Source: Dipylidium caninum
Lineage: Eukaryota; Platyhelminthes; Cestoda; Cyclophyllidea; Dipylidiidae
Reading direction: 5' to 3'
Assembly (NCBI GenBank): GCA_017562135.1
Contig: QEYB01001437.1
Location: 62,001-126,000, forward strand
DNA length: 64,000 nt
Shown here: piece by piece, positions 14,236 through 27,800 of the stretch
How positions within the stretch are numbered: position 1 is the stretch's first letter
Layout of the letters: the number at the start of each line of letters is the position of its first letter
Made by a program: the position numbers and the translations under genes
The notes under the pieces: generated by a model
What the model was told of the DNA's origin: nothing
Databases searched by the model: none
Seen by the model: only the letters and a program-made list of their open reading frames with translations

Positions 14236-16047
14236 CATTCTTAAACTTAAACAATCTGCGTCAGCTTCGTTAATTTTTCTCACCGTTTTCTTTACCTTCA
14301 ATCCTAGATCGAACGAAAATAGCATACAATGGCAGTAAAGTCCTTCTATCGTTGGTCTTGATATCTTTCTTAATTACTAAAATAAGAATGTTGCAACCGA
14401 AAAATAGATTTTTTCTTTACAGGAACTGAACCTTGTCCCATGGGGACATGTGACTCGTTAATTCTGACATTTTTCGCTTATTAAACCAACTTGGTTAACC
14501 AACATTCGGTCTACTTTGTTTCGCTTACTGTACTTATGAGTTGACACTATTACAAATTAATCCGTTAACAGAAACAAGGTGAAGGCGTTCAGGAGTCTAG
14601 TTTTCAAAGATTCACTATAAAGTATGCGTCGAGGCTTGTGATAGAGAAGTAGGCAATTGAGCACGCAATATAATTTGCCAGATGAATAGCACCAAATATT
14701 TTGAAAACTGTGTGCTCTATTCAAACAGGAAATGACCTTTCATCGTTAAGACTTTTTTATTTGTTAAAATTTAACTTAAACACCACACATTTTCCACACA
14801 TTTCGATATGTAGGAGAATACATTGAAAAGTGACATTATTGTATCAAAGCTAATTCACTAAAATGAATGCAAGTAAAAAGAGGGAGTTCCTATAAATGTA
14901 AGATGAATATTATCAACTAAGCTAGTGATTTTCCAAATAGTTACCGCGACGAATCGAATCGGACACGGATTACCCTATTCTTGCCAAATTTGAGCGCTTT
15001 TCCTTAACAAATCTTAAAAATGTAACGAAGTTTTTATACTTCATACTTAGCAATTTCTCGCACCTTAATAATAATATATCTCACTATTATGTTTACTGCA
15101 GTCGAGGGGACTGACAACTTATTGTGATGAATCAAGATTAAAATATCTCACTTGGCCTCTCGATACTAAAAGGAATATTTTCGAGTGGAGTAAGGGAAAC
15201 TGGCCCAGTTGAATGTCCTGCAAATCCATATTGAGATAAATCATTTGAGAATCCACATGAAAAATAATAACTTAAAATACTTTTAGCCACAAAAAGTGCA
15301 AAAATAACTCTATTTCCGTGTCATCAGTTGGTTTTTATTGACACTCGTAGCATCGATCTCTTTACGTTCAGTCGGTTGAAAGCTCAAAGTTTGTGCTCCC
15401 AATTAAATTGGTCATGGGGAAATTGGAGGTATAGAACATGAGATGGCGGTAACATTGCATTGTAGAGAAATTTCAGTCTAAATTACTACTTATTTATTGT
15501 TTTGACTTCATCTTGTAAGAAGGAGAATTGGCTAACAACGTTTATGACCTTATTTCTTTTGAAAAAATATTTTCCTGTATCACTAGCATAATTATAGTGT
15601 AAATCCCAATTATGAATTTTGCAGTATTGATGCCAGTTTAGTGATCATTCCAAATCCTGACTTGTGATATCTGCCTTGGAGTGTGACGGATTTGATTGAC
15701 ATGCAAATTTTTTTCCTTTTCGATGCATGTCTTATTTAGACATGTCTAGACGAGTCGTTTTGTCTGTGCTGAAGCTTTTATGGGGATATTATTCAGTGAC
15801 TGAGTTAGGATGTTCAAGCGCATGAAGTTTTAATTATCCTCCGGCACAGTATTTCATCTGGCGTCCGTTACAAATTCGCCGTAATCAAAGCGATCATGGA
15901 TTAGTTCTCCTTTGCCCACCAATGGTTCATTCAAAAGTATAATGTTAATAACCTGCCGATTTAATGGAGGACAAGGTGAGAATCACATTTACAAATCAGT
16001 AAATTAGGAGCCAAAGGAGATTCGATTACATCGTCTCCTGTCACTCC
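14236..16047. other. intergenic, no gene seen
   Basis: AT-rich sequence between the mariner relic and the 3' end of the Ly6-like gene. Only short random open frames are present. The 3' UTR of the Ly6-like gene probably occupies the last few hundred bases. Confidence 0.45.
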
Positions 16048-18186
16048 TCATATTATTAGGGTTGTTGCCAACATTAAGGCACTTACGATGATACTCAGTG
16101 TGTAGGTCATTGTACTCCGTGTGGATGTATTGCATAAGGATTCAGAACAATGGCAGTGTAGTATCAGCCCGTTGTCGGATCCAATCCGACGAATACAACC
16201 CGGTTCAATGACGGCTTGGCTGCATTTGCGGACGATTCGTTTCGCTCCTTCAGCTGAAATTATTTTTAGCATTTAAGCCGATGGCTAACCAGATTTACTG
16301 ATGCCTTAGCTAAGTTTAAGTAACCAAATATGCATTAGTTTGCCACCATACATGATCGTTCTCTTAATTTCGATTAATGAAGCAATCATGGATCAGGATA
16401 TTCGACATTTAAGAAATGACCACTTCCTAACTGGGATTATTGGCCTTTGAGAGGGTTAAAAGACTCATAAGTCTTCTTATAAATGATGCCTACGAGGCAA
16501 TAAAAGTTGTCAAATGCTGTCTCTAGGGCAAGATTAGTCAATGAATCAACCAATGACAAAAAGTTGCTGTGAAAAAATAATTCTCAAAGGCCGTTGTATG
16601 TAATTGGCGTTGTGGGTCCCCAGTAAAAGCAGTTATGCGGATATCATTTGCATTTTCAAATAATGCGAAAGTTGGTCAGGGTATTTGTGCGGCTATTGCG
16701 GTAATTTCACTTTTGACCATGGAGACAGTAGAACAAAAACTCACTGGCCTGCCAAGGCGATAAAAAAAGGTGGCTGTCGATTGACAAATCTTACTTTATA
16801 GTGAGTTCTTAATTAATTATCATTGAAAAACTTGGCAAGTGTTAAGTGAAAACTCTGAGACACTTTTAGGTTCTTATGTCAAAGAGAACTCGGAAGAATA
16901 TGTAATTTAATTCTTCTGAAATTGTAATTTGGAACGTTAAAATTTTTTTAGAGGTTTCTATGTACATTCATCCAATTATAGGAAAGTTCTGCAATGAGTC
17001 TGTGATAACGCAAACGGTAGTAGTAGGCAACTAAATCGAAAACACGTAGAAAGTAAAAAAGGACATCATTCAAACATCGTCAGTACTAAGTCTTCATGCA
17101 CGAACCCACTTTAATTTTCGGGGAGAGCAGAAATGGTTTTTAATATATTTTCATTAAGTTAACAGGGTGTTCAGGTATTCATTTACATGTAAGTTTTGTT
17201 TTCCTTCCCTTTACACCCTAACCTCAAATCATCAGGCACTTTCATTTTTTTAAAGGTTATCTATTCTCAAATCCCTACATTTTGTAAAGCGTTATTCTCA
17301 CAATGTATTTTTAATTTATTGAGTGAATTTTGAAAATAGGGAGATTTCGTGTCGCTTGGTTAACAGCATCGGAGTCAAACCTCTGGGAATCTGGAACTTA
17401 AGCTAAACAAGGTAATGTTTATGCCAAATTCCATTTGAAGTTTCTTAGAGGCATGTTTAAGTTTAAATGGCGCTATTTCAGCTATCGTGGTCTTAACAGA
17501 ATCAGTAATCGCCTTGTTTTATTACCAGACTAAGACAGTTTTCTATCACTATGGCAGTGAATTTAATTTATGAGATAGCACATCTGTAATTAACGTCTGA
17601 TATGTGCAACACTAAAAGAAAGAAAATAAAATTTGACCTTATTAGGCCAACTATCGACTAGATTGGTTGAAAGTTAGAAAAATTTCCAGTAACACAATGA
17701 TTACTGCTGATAGGCAATTGGTTATCAATAAATTTTTTTTAATAAAGGGGTACCAGCCGTTACAACAAATTATAAGCTTGTTTATTGGGTAAACAGGTTA
17801 ACGCCAATTTCTAACTATACTTTTACAATTGGATAGATTATAGGTTTGTGTTTAGCCAGTCCGATTATACCCTCAAATCAAGCAAGTGTTTCATGTTAAA
17901 AAAATAATAAAGGCAAATTAACTGCCAAGGAAATATTGGCTAGTATAACTTACTGTATTGCTCAATTTTGGCACAAAACGTTCGATTTCCTTCTGGGCAG
18001 TCCTCAATGTAACTTAAAGTGTCCCATTTGGCACAGTTTTCACCATCTTTGAATGAATTACACACGACGCATTTAAGAGCTAAGTCTGAGTGGGAGCGAA
18101 GAGTCATATTAACTCGATTACAACCTACTCAGTGGCAGGAAGCAAAGTAGTACGAGAGCAACTGATGCCAACAAGGCAATTTGCAT
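16048..18186 (-). CDS. GPI-anchored Ly6/CD59-like three-finger surface protein
   Basis: Three exons, 18186-18129, 18085-17954 and 16253-16048, joined by a 43-nt and a 1700-nt intron with consistent phases, give 131 aa. Residues 1 to about 22 form a signal peptide. The mature part has exactly ten cysteines at 25, 28, 37, 49, 57, 74, 83, 97, 99 and 104, the last followed by Asn (the LCN box that closes the LU/Ly6 fold). Residues 112-131 are hydrophobic to the end, as in a GPI-anchor signal. Known: Ly6/uPAR proteins are small outer-leaflet proteins that act as receptors, channel modulators or, for CD59, complement regulators. Parasitic flatworms have expanded sets of them. The ligand and function of this member cannot be read from sequence. 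The start is the only Met that creates a signal peptide. Confidence 0.82.
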
Positions 18187-19391
18187 CCTAGATGACTTGC
18201 GCTAAGTGTCACACATCCCAGTAAATCGATCAGCCTGATGCGGTCAAATAAGGCGCGTTAATGATTGGTCGTTAATACGAGCGTGGAATTTAATTGGCTG
18301 TTTTGATATTGTTTGTGTTTACTGATAGTTAATCGCCAACTTGACAATTTTGAAAGACGCGCTGGTTATGAAACTGAAGTAATGAACATCACTGCCTTTA
18401 AAAAGGCTCATCAGTTTAAAGTAAAATAGGTTCAACTGTGCAGCTTTCATTTAACTTGACGACCACCACTAAGTTAAGAGACTCACCGCCAGTGAAAATC
18501 TTGGCCTAATCCTGATTTTGAAATAAATGGCTATTGTCAAGAATGTTATTATTTCTACTCGTAAGTCATTGTGGACGAAGGAATATGAACTTGGATACGA
18601 GGACACTTCAGCGAAGCGTGTCTTACCTACCAAATACGATCTCCTTTGCCAAAGTACATATTTTCTTTATAAGGGATTTGCTTCAAAGACTTAGTGAATG
18701 TTAAGAACCGCTAGGTTTGGAAATATCGAAGGAAACACCGAGTAACGAATTCAAAAGGCTTCATTTCCAGACTTCTTATTAATTCACTTTAGGTTGGAAA
18801 GTGTTGATGTGTATGAGGTGTAAGAATAAGCCTCATAAGGCAAGAAGGCAAAGGAAAAAAACGGTAAACCTTTGGTTGATTTTAAGGAAACAACCTTCTG
18901 CAAGTCGAAGGAATCACCACTAGAGTGTGGACAAAAATTGAAAGTTGGGTTATGGTAGCTGACCATTCTCGTGGAGGAATGGACAACTAATAAGTTCATT
19001 TCATGATTAAGTCCGTCCTTGTGTATTTATTCTCAAGTTTATATCGACAATAATTAATCTATTTTTTACTGTCAATCAAGTGCAATTCAAGAAAATTAAA
19101 TACGGTGGGTTTAAAGCAATATTCTGGCAAATGTCTTCCAGTCTCCATCCTGCTGTAATGATGGTGTTTTCCTCGCATCTTAATAACAAATCATAATCAA
19201 TTTCACACCTCTTTCATCATGAACAATTACGTTGCCTGATTGCCTCGAGCGGCGGCATGGCACCATATATACTGATGAAATTCTTTCAAGCCGTTGTCAA
19301 ATTTGACTCTAAACAATAAATAAAAGGCACAAAATGAGGCGGTGCTCTATGACAAGGCTCTGACAAATTTCTCCTGGTTGATGGAATGATT
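18187..19391. other. intergenic, no gene seen
   Basis: About 1.2 kb upstream of the Ly6-like start and downstream of the RhoGAP-like stop. It likely holds the Ly6 promoter and the RhoGAP-like 3' UTR. No coding signature was found. Confidence 0.45.
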
Positions 19392-20482
19392 TCATAGGTC
19401 ATGTTGGCAGATACAACCAGGATGACACTTGGCTGAACCCATGTCAATTTTAACGGTTGAGGGTGTTTGACCCGGCATCCACAGGCTGTCGGTATTGGAA
19501 CACAAAATGTTAACCATCGCACGTACAGCCAATTCATTCTGAAGGCAAGTAAATTTCGGAAAGCGGAACATTAGCGGCCCTATCCGCTTAGCAAGAACAT
19601 TGATAGCATAGTCGTGGATATGTGGCCGCATGACAATCGTGTTCATCAGCCAGGTTTCATGTCGTTCTGCCTTAGAATTTGCACACATTGTAATAACATA
19701 GCGACGAACTAGGAAGATGAGGCTACGTATAATTACCCGAATGATATTCCGACTTTTATGTTCAGTTACCATATAAAGGTCATGAAATATACAGTTATTA
19801 AAGAGATTTGTCAATCGAAGTTTATCTTGTCTCGAGACGTTATTACAACCGTAAGTTTTTTGGATAAATTTAGGGATATCAGATGGGTGATCATCAAGGT
19901 TTGCGATCGGATTGTGTTGTCTTGACTCAGAGTCAACACAGAAAGCCATGGCTTTACCGTAGAGAACTTGAAAGATATGCATGCTGTAAAGGTGAACAGG
20001 TTCAAGAAGACAAAGTTTGCGAAGTAGTTTACATGTTCTTTCAGAGAGAGGATATAAAGGCTCATTTAACCGTCCGAGGAGGAACAAAAGGGTTTCGAAA
20101 AGCAATCGAGGGGCCTTAGATGACAATTCGCACCGACATTCACTATAATTTGTGACTCCATTGAGTAACCATTCGGCTAACTTTTCCGTATCCTCTTGTA
20201 GATTTGGAGGGTCATATGGATTTGCAGAACTAAAGTCGTCGATAAAACTGCATCCCCTATTCAATTCCCTTTCATGGAGGTCTCGAAGGCACAGAATGAG
20301 AGCACCGAGGCAAATAGGGATTTCAACCGGATGACCATTGGAAATACATGTCCATGGAGCCACCAGAGAGGATTCGAATGCCATAGTGGGCAATTCGTCA
20401 AGATTCACATCGGCAATAAGAGAATTAGGCATGATCAAACCTGACTTGTAGGCCTTGGCGGGAGACATTTGCATTGGAAAAA
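19392..20482 (-). CDS. RhoGAP-fold protein resembling the OCRL/INPP5B C-terminal domain
   Basis: One long exon with about 360 codons from the Met at 20474; the acceptor-like gaccag allows the exon to begin at 20482. Spaced motifs match the OCRL/INPP5B-type RhoGAP-like domain. These are a lead-in PWTCISNG..VEIP followed by a helix (ICLGALI), LLFETLLFLLGRLNEPLYP aligning with the ALL-FLE-LPEPV helix, IIRSLIFLVRR, VLAKRIGPLMFRFP aligning with MIATLF-LLLRPP, and a final helix AVRAMVNIL. The arginine-finger motif of active RhoGAPs is not visible, as in OCRL, so it is inferred to bind rather than activate Rho/Rac GTPases. No 5-phosphatase domain can fit between this exon and the ArfGAP gene start. 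A possible first exon lies at 21028-20707. The assignment rests on pattern matching and is moderate. Confidence 0.45.
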
Positions 20483-20706
20483 CTGGTCAAACATTCCACG
20501 TGGCCAAAATCAATTAGAGATATGGCTGTGTAATTTTAAAAATTGTTTGACAATTCCATAATGATTACTTCGTGGGGTATTCATCAACCTTTAACTTACA
20601 GGATAGATGATTGTTTACGTCTGTGATATACACTTTAATCTTCATGGGGTGCAAGGTAATGGTTTAGAGACCAAATCTTGATTCGAATCTTGCTATCTGT
20701 CGGTAC

Positions 20707-21028
20707 CAACACATTTTCGGTGTAGACTGCCCTTTGCATGCGCTCTTGTGCAAAAAATTTTAAATGCAGTCTCAGTCCTTCGGTTTAACAGGTAAAACGT
20801 GGGAGCATTGGGGTAAAATGAAGCCAAAATATTCCCAAAAAGCTGTATGATTTTGTCTTGAGTCGTCCCTGTATCATTGCCGTGAGATAATTCTATTGCT
20901 GCTAATAGCCATTTTTCACGGGTTGTGATAATTTTCCTTGGAACCCCGCTGCCATATCCTTTTCCGTGACTTAATAGATAACCACTCATGATGTTTGAGG
21001 ATAACAGAGTAAACACATGTGATACCAT
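20707..21028 (-). CDS. possible first exon of the RhoGAP-fold gene
   Basis: A 107-codon open stretch starting at ATG 21028 could end at a donor (G|GTACCG) and join in phase to the exon starting at 20482 through a 224-nt intron. Its product has no domain I recognise. It starts about 160 bp from, and head-to-head with, the ArfGAP start. It could instead be a chance ORF or a 5' UTR. Confidence 0.25.
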
Positions 21029-21190
21029 AACTTCGAAATATTTAATTTTTCACAGATTATTTTAATTACACTTAAGTATGTTGCTTGTAATTATGTGCAA
21101 ATAAGTGTTTCGTTTGTTATAATAATTTTTTAGCGCGATCTCCTTAAATCTCGAGGACGTCTTCTACACGTCGGTTAAGCGGTTGTGCCA

Positions 21191-24100
21191 ATGTGCCCGT
21201 CAGAGGCTGATATAGATTCCATCCTTTCTTCACTTTTGTCTAAACCGGAAAACAAGGTGTCTCCTATCTATTTTTTTACCGTCGTAGGTATGTTTTGACT
21301 GCTCCTCGGCAACTCCTACATGGGCCAGCGTCACCTACGGAGTCTTCCTTTGCATCGGTTGTTCAGCTGTACATAGATCACTAGGAGTTCACCTTAGCTT
21401 TATTCGGTCTACGCAGTTAGACACGAACTGGACCTGGCTCCAGCTTCGGACAATGCAAGTGGGCGGTAATGCTAAAGCGGTATGGGCAGGAATCTTCTGA
21501 CTTACCCTTTTCCCTCAAGACTGCCTTTTTTCAACAATATGGTGCCATGTCGGATGATATCAAGCGCAAATATAATAGCCGAGCGGCCCAGTTATACAGA
21601 AGTAAGATCGAAAAACTGGCGAAGGAAGCCATAAAGTCTTACGGCACACAAGTAAAATATGGACATTATGATTTCCCTTAGCTTGTGATGGAGTCAGCAG
21701 ATAAGCCAACCGTTCAGGAAAGAGAATTCGACTTTTTCGAGGAACATGCGAAAAATGTGAACTCTGATTTTGCCGGGATGAATTTAATGGAAGATAACCT
21801 CCTCAAGGGAACCTTTAGGAGTCGCAATGGTGCTCATTTCTTGAATCGATAGTGATGAAAATTTCTTGCTTTACTCATTGAAATAATTTCTGTGCCGTCA
21901 CACTATCACCTTATCGTCAAATAATCAAGTCAAGTCTTATAAACTTCTAGATTCCGCAAATAGTTTGGAGAACACAGGCAATTCTTCATCAGGAACAGGT
22001 CGCCTGAATGTAGTAAATAAAACAAAGGGAGGAGTAAGTTACATGTATCTCGTTTTTTGTAAGATCACGTGATTTGATGCTTTGGACCACTGATGGTGAC
22101 TAATATCTGCCTCTTCTATATTTGACAGTTGATAAATTTTGATGGAACTTTGGGAACTTGGGTTTTATTTCGCCAAAATGATTTCAAATGTTAAAGTAAG
22201 AGGCGAAACTCGAAGTAAAATGCACTCGACAATAATCTGTGTTGGATGTCCAGTGCATGGTGCTTCATGATTGAAGTGTCAAGTTGGAATGTTATTACTT
22301 TAAAACTTATCTCCATACTAAAATACCACAACGCAGTTGTGATTATATAATTTTTAGTTGTAATAAAATTTGATACACAGTGCAACAGTTACCAACTTTG
22401 GTTACCGTCACTGTGGTAATAGGCGATAGTGATCATGTTATACTAAGAACAAGAGTATTATTTTTTATGAATTATGGGCCTATAAAGAGCATGAATGCTT
22501 AAAATTTTGTTAGTAGTTGTTGAGGTGGTGGTTTTATTCCACCTATGTCACATGCAATGTCGAATCTTGATTCAAAACAAGGTTTTGGATTTGGATTTGT
22601 ATTTGTTTATTCATCGGAAATGCTATTTATTTTGCACCTTGGTAAAAGTCGAAGACTGAAAAGCAGGTGCACTTTTCAATCTCCAGTTCAAAAAGTATAT
22701 TTATTTCCTTTGTACATTCCTAACTCCATCTCTTTCTGCTTTGTTCCGATATTTTTTGAGATAAGTGGCCGTGTTTGGCAATAATTGTGTTTTATATACT
22801 TCACTACTTGATTTGTGATAAAATGGCTGGGATTGGCTAATATGCTCTATCCAAATACAGTGCCGGCGAGTACTTTATGATGCTTATTGCCATTGTTTTT
22901 GATATACTCTTAGTTTGGAGCAAAGCAACAAAAAAAGCGTGGTGGTGGGGCTTTTGGTGGGGCGACTAAAGTTAAGACGGATTTTGCAGCAATAGAAGCG
23001 GCCGCTGAGGAAGCTCAACGTTTACAACAGCGACAGGAACAGATACATAAGAAAATGAGCAGAGACCCCCGGAAGTGGCAGGAGAGGATAATTCGGCGAA
23101 ACTAGGATCTCAAATACTGTGAGTTTTCGGCATTTAAGTTATTCCTCCCGGCGCGGTCATGAAGTATATTTTCACATATTGTTTCTATATTCTTTCAGTT
23201 CCTCGTCTAGGTTAGCCTATCATGATGGCCAAGAAACATCAAAATCAAAAATCCCATCCTCGGAAATGGATCCGTGGCGGGCTCGGCAGTTTGAACGCTT
23301 GGGAATGAGTGCCGGTGTTGGTGTGAGCAGAGCAAAGTATGTGTCCAACGTATACTGGGCGTTGGCGAATAAGTAGATTATATGACTTGTGTTTCTCGTT
23401 TAAACTAACAGAGGTGATTGGTCATTCGGCAGTGAGTGATATAAAAAATATTGATCGCGAGGATGTGGATGTTTCGCGAGGCCTAGGAGGTGGGAAAACA
23501 AATCTCAGTGGATTCGGAAACTTTGAAGATACGGGTGATTTGCTTTGTTAGTACTGGTGTAACTATGTACCCATTATTTCCTAGTAACTTTATATTTGTG
23601 CGTGAATCGGAGATCGCTGAAGACACTTCACATTTTTCCTTCACCGAAGGATTCGCGTTTTGGCTCTTTTTCTTTTTCTTGCCCAATAATAGAGAAGGCT
23701 TAAGTGATTTTCCTCCATTTTTTTACGACGGTAGACCCGATCGCTGTGTTTAACCCCGCTTTTTTTCATCTAGCCTCCGAAGGTAGCGCTTGGTCGTACA
23801 TAACTTCCACTAGAGGTGATGTCTCTAGTGGTTGGGACTTAGATCCCTTCAAGGCACGAAATGTTGCATCTGCTTCCTCCTCAATTGGCACTGAGCCCCT
23901 AGGCGCCCCAACTGAAATCTCTTCTCATCGATTTAGTGGTGGACAATCGAAACCCGCCAACCCCTTATGTACCCCATCGTCAACGCAATCACCTATGTCG
24001 GAACAGATGCGATTAAAGTTGCAGAATGCTAAGTCCATCTCTTCCGCCGATTTTGCTTTAGACGACCAAGTAAGGAGGAATGCTTCAGTAGAACTTCTAA

Positions 24101-24534
24101 GTTCATACTCTTCTTGATTTTTTGTATATTATCTGCCTCTATCATCCTTTACCTCTAGATTTCCAGTTTTGATAGCGCGAGATTTGAGGGTCGAAGTTCC
24201 TTATCCAGTGACGAGTATTTTGGACGTCCGCAACCAAAATACCAGGTGGATTACGCCACTGAGTTGAGTAGCATCAAGGAAAGTGTGCGGGAGAGTGTGA
24301 CCAAAGTAGCTACACGTCTTTCGGCTTTCGCAAATGATTTTATGAGCCAATTACAGGTGATGCTACCGCATTCATTTAGTTAATGTTTCGCATTACTGCT
24401 TTACTCTCACTACTAAATGAGTTATTCTAAGGCAACCTTATAGCGTTTTGTGGAAAGTCAACATAATTATCTCTATTCTCTTATCACTTTGCAGTGACAA
24501 AATTATTTTTTACTTACAGGACAGGTATGGTTAA
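21191..24534 (+). CDS. ARFGAP2/3: ADP-ribosylation factor GTPase-activating protein 2/3
   Basis: Phase-consistent exons: 21191-21256, 21288-21479, 21520-21651, 21682-about 21820, 21951-22033, 22914-about 23073, 23199-about 23310, about 23412-23534, 23774-24069, 24159-24356 and 24520-24534. The N-terminus is an ArfGAP domain: a zinc finger CFDC-x16-CIGC, then the catalytic arginine in [15 protein letters not shown], then [17 protein letters not shown] and [11 protein letters not shown], the hallmark ArfGAP2/3 sequence. Later blocks also match the vertebrate pattern: [33 protein letters not shown] and a C-terminal amphipathic region. The last exon adds DRYG and a stop, matching the conserved DRYG(SY) end. 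Known role: hydrolysis of GTP on Arf1 at COPI-coated Golgi vesicles. Three introns are only 31, 40 and 30 nt. Donors near 23073 and 23310 are not resolved. Confidence 0.93.
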
Positions 24535-24809
24535 GCTTCAATAATACTCATCAGTTGTCGAATTGTCTCCATCTGCCACTGTCGAACGGTATCTCTGTGT
24601 TTATTTGGACTTTTGATTTTCCCAACTTCACTCTCTAATTTTTACATTACAGCTGATCACTGGTAACCCATTCCTTGTCCCTCTCATGTGTAAAGAGACA
24701 AATTTACCTCCTTTATCTTTATATTATTTCCACCTTTCATATTTCTAGTTTAAAAAGTGTGCTGAAATGGTGGAAGTGCAATGTGATGTACCTGAGAAGG
24801 TTCTCTCCG
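24535..24809. other. convergent 3' ends
   Basis: 275 bp separates the ArfGAP stop from the stop of the minus-strand death-domain gene. The two 3' UTRs must abut or overlap here. There is no gene. Confidence 0.6.
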
Positions 24810-27800
24810 TTAGGTGGAATACAAGGTGGGAGGAGTAACTAAATTTGGCGTACCAGCTGATGAAGGTGTTGTAGTGAGTTCAGCCTTTTCAACGGCGACT
24901 AGCAAATCACTGACCAAGTCGCTTCGACCGATTGCGATTAGGCCTCCTTTCAGCTTTTCTATCTGAGTGGGTAGAGATATGAAGGGAACTTTTGATGAGT
25001 TATTAGTGCGGGCCATGTGGATGTTTCTGTGTAGATAGTTCTCAAAATGTTATGAACTAGGTAGGTTTGTGATTTTTTTTAAAAGTATCCTAATTAGAAT
25101 AATTGACTTACCCTGTCTACCCTGAGCTCTAAATTCTTAATCCAGCTTTGGAGCATTGTCAACGCCTTATTCTTGCCTGAAGACTCAGCTCGACCCCCAA
25201 TTGCTTGAAGTTGCGTTCTTGAGAGATCTAATGCCAGACCGAGTCTCCTCCAGGTCTCACCCGGAAGTTTTCTAGCCAGATCTTGGATTAACTCGTTCGT
25301 CACTGCGTCTGGGAAGGTACAGTTAGTCACCCAAGGATAAGGTCCGGAAGTGGATACTTACCATTGGGTTCAAAGCGGTAGGAGAGGGTATTTTTGTCCA
25401 CATCAGCTTCTATCGCTTTTTTAGGTAGCGTGAGAAGTAATTGGCAGAGAAGTACTGTCTGCATTTCAATGGCGAATTTTTTTGGGCCCACTGGATTAGT
25501 TCTGCCCTTGCCACGTTTGATAGGGACCTTTATCACCTGTTTGTAGGAGATTTCAATAAATCCTCGATACTTTTCGCAGGCCACCTGGGCACCTGAGTCA
25601 AATTCTTCTACTTCTATCTAAAATGGGGTTAGTAATGGTGGTTAAGGGCGTGATTGTAAATACACACATTGAAATGAATCTGGGGAGTTTTGGACAACGC
25701 CATTTTTCGTGCTCACAGTGTACTCATTTCGTAATGATGTATTAAAGGTGATCTTCATTTTTCCTCTTTCTGTGTCCATTTGAGTAGAGCTCCGCCCTGT
25801 ACTCTCCCTCTTAGCACGAACATTGCCCTTTAACACGACGTCGAATTGTTGCCTCTCATAGACGAAGAGCGGACCAACCGGCTTTCCACCCTCAGTGAAT
25901 CCCTTAGCTGCCATTTGACTTAGTGTTCTGTCAAGGTCATGCGTGAGGCAGATAGCAAAACACACTTTGCTCGGAACTTGTTTATTCTGCCGTAGACACG
26001 CGTAGACGATGCGTTGTGACAGGCTACGTTCCAGCACTTGGGCCATTTGGATCAGACTTTCGTTATCAACACCTATTCTGGTCTGGATTGCGATGAACCT
26101 GTAAGAAAGAATAAGCAACAGTCGGTTTAGTTTGAATACATCTCTAGAATTGATCATTATCCTACTTGCGAGGAGTGAGTCGCATGCAGGTGAAGGCGCA
26201 AATATCGGCGTTTTTGGTCTCAACGATTTCCACATCCCATATTTTCCAGTTAGAGTCTTCCAGGCAGGAGTACACAAGAGACACCTCAGAATGACTGGAA
26301 TTGGTGCCTGCAAGTAATTTAGGGAGTAATAAAGAACGCTGAAACGGGTCCATTTCGTGGGGACTATCTTCGCCTTCACTGCTTGCATCCCTTTCATTCT
26401 CTTCCTCATCGTTCTGAGCTGAAAAAGAAATGGGAAAAAAGCGTCACTAATTTGCGCTCTAAATGATTTCAAAGTTCATCTTAGGCTTCGTCCTTGTCGC
26501 TTTAATCATGAAAGTGAATTATGAGTAGATCCAAAGAAAGGGATAGAAAGCTGAGGTATAACCATTTTTGACCAATATGAAAGGACCTTGGATTTTAATG
26601 ATTGCAGCATAATTTCGGACGGCGTTCTGATGGTCATAGTGAGTTACTATCACATCTAGAAATGCTGCAGTATAGTGACCTGAAGTTCCACTAATTTCAA
26701 TGGCTTTTAGTCACTACTTCGAATGCGTTATACGACTGCAGAGGTGGGAAAAGGACGTAATACAGGGCATACTTACACGCTAATGCATATTCCTGCATAT
26801 GTAGGAGTTTTGCGAATAATTGCGTTATAAACGTTGAAAATGATCTTTCTATCGGTTAATTTCGGTGCATCTGTGGTCTTCATAGTCTTATTACTGTTTA
26901 TCGTATTGTCCTTAGGACAGAAAAGATTTCATTCTAATTTAACTTTAGCCTTGGGTCTTGTCAACCGACTTTAGGGGAGATTTTACGAGGAAGTACTTTC
27001 ATGATAATTTTAGTTAATCTACGGTTTATATCGTCTGGTATAAGTTAAAGTTACGATATACAGATCACCTTCACTTTCTGAATTGCCCTCTTTGTGACTC
27101 TTAGTTTTCTTATGACTCGTAAAGGCTTCAGGCATGGAAGAATTGGACATGATGACCACTTGATTTGACGGATTGGTATCCGTTAACGGAAGGGTGAATA
27201 GTGCTGCCTTGAAGAGAATCTTCTTCGGTCCAGCTTACAGGAGACAAGCCCAATCAGAAGGTTCGATGCAATATAATGAGTCAAATTTCCGTTACAGTAA
27301 ATTGAAAGAACTTACTAAGAATGACTAGAGGACTACAAGCTGTGAATTGTGACATAAATGACAGATTCTGATCGCGAAGGAGGTGAGCGTGGTGTTGGCT
27401 GATGGGCTGAACCTTGTTTGGTAAAAAGGTAATGTATACCAGTAATTTTTTCAGACATCAATCTTGTAACTACCTCATTATCGCTATGGCTTTAATAAAA
27501 TGAGGACTTTGATTTAGTCTCAAAATAAACTAATGTTTGTGCCTTAAACATCTAAAGTTCTTAATGTCCCCTTCGTCAATCGCATGAACTCATTTGCTAA
27601 GTAATTTTTGGTTAAGTCTCACCTGGATGGAATAGGTGCAGGCAATTTTCAGGCCTCCCCCAGGGACAACCAACATGACGCGTTTATCAACTAACGAAGC
27701 CAGTTTTCCTCCACCTCGACCGAATTCTGCAATGTCGCGACGAATTCGCGCCGCTGGTGCTAGTATGATGGGAGCAGAAAGACGTGTCAACTTGAATTCT

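Noticed and set aside
25642..26472. 276-codon minus-strand ORF read as a single protein
   Set aside because: Its first half is in the wrong frame. The coding frame there is the acidic segment leading to MDPFQRSLLL, joined by a spliced intron to the UPA exon.
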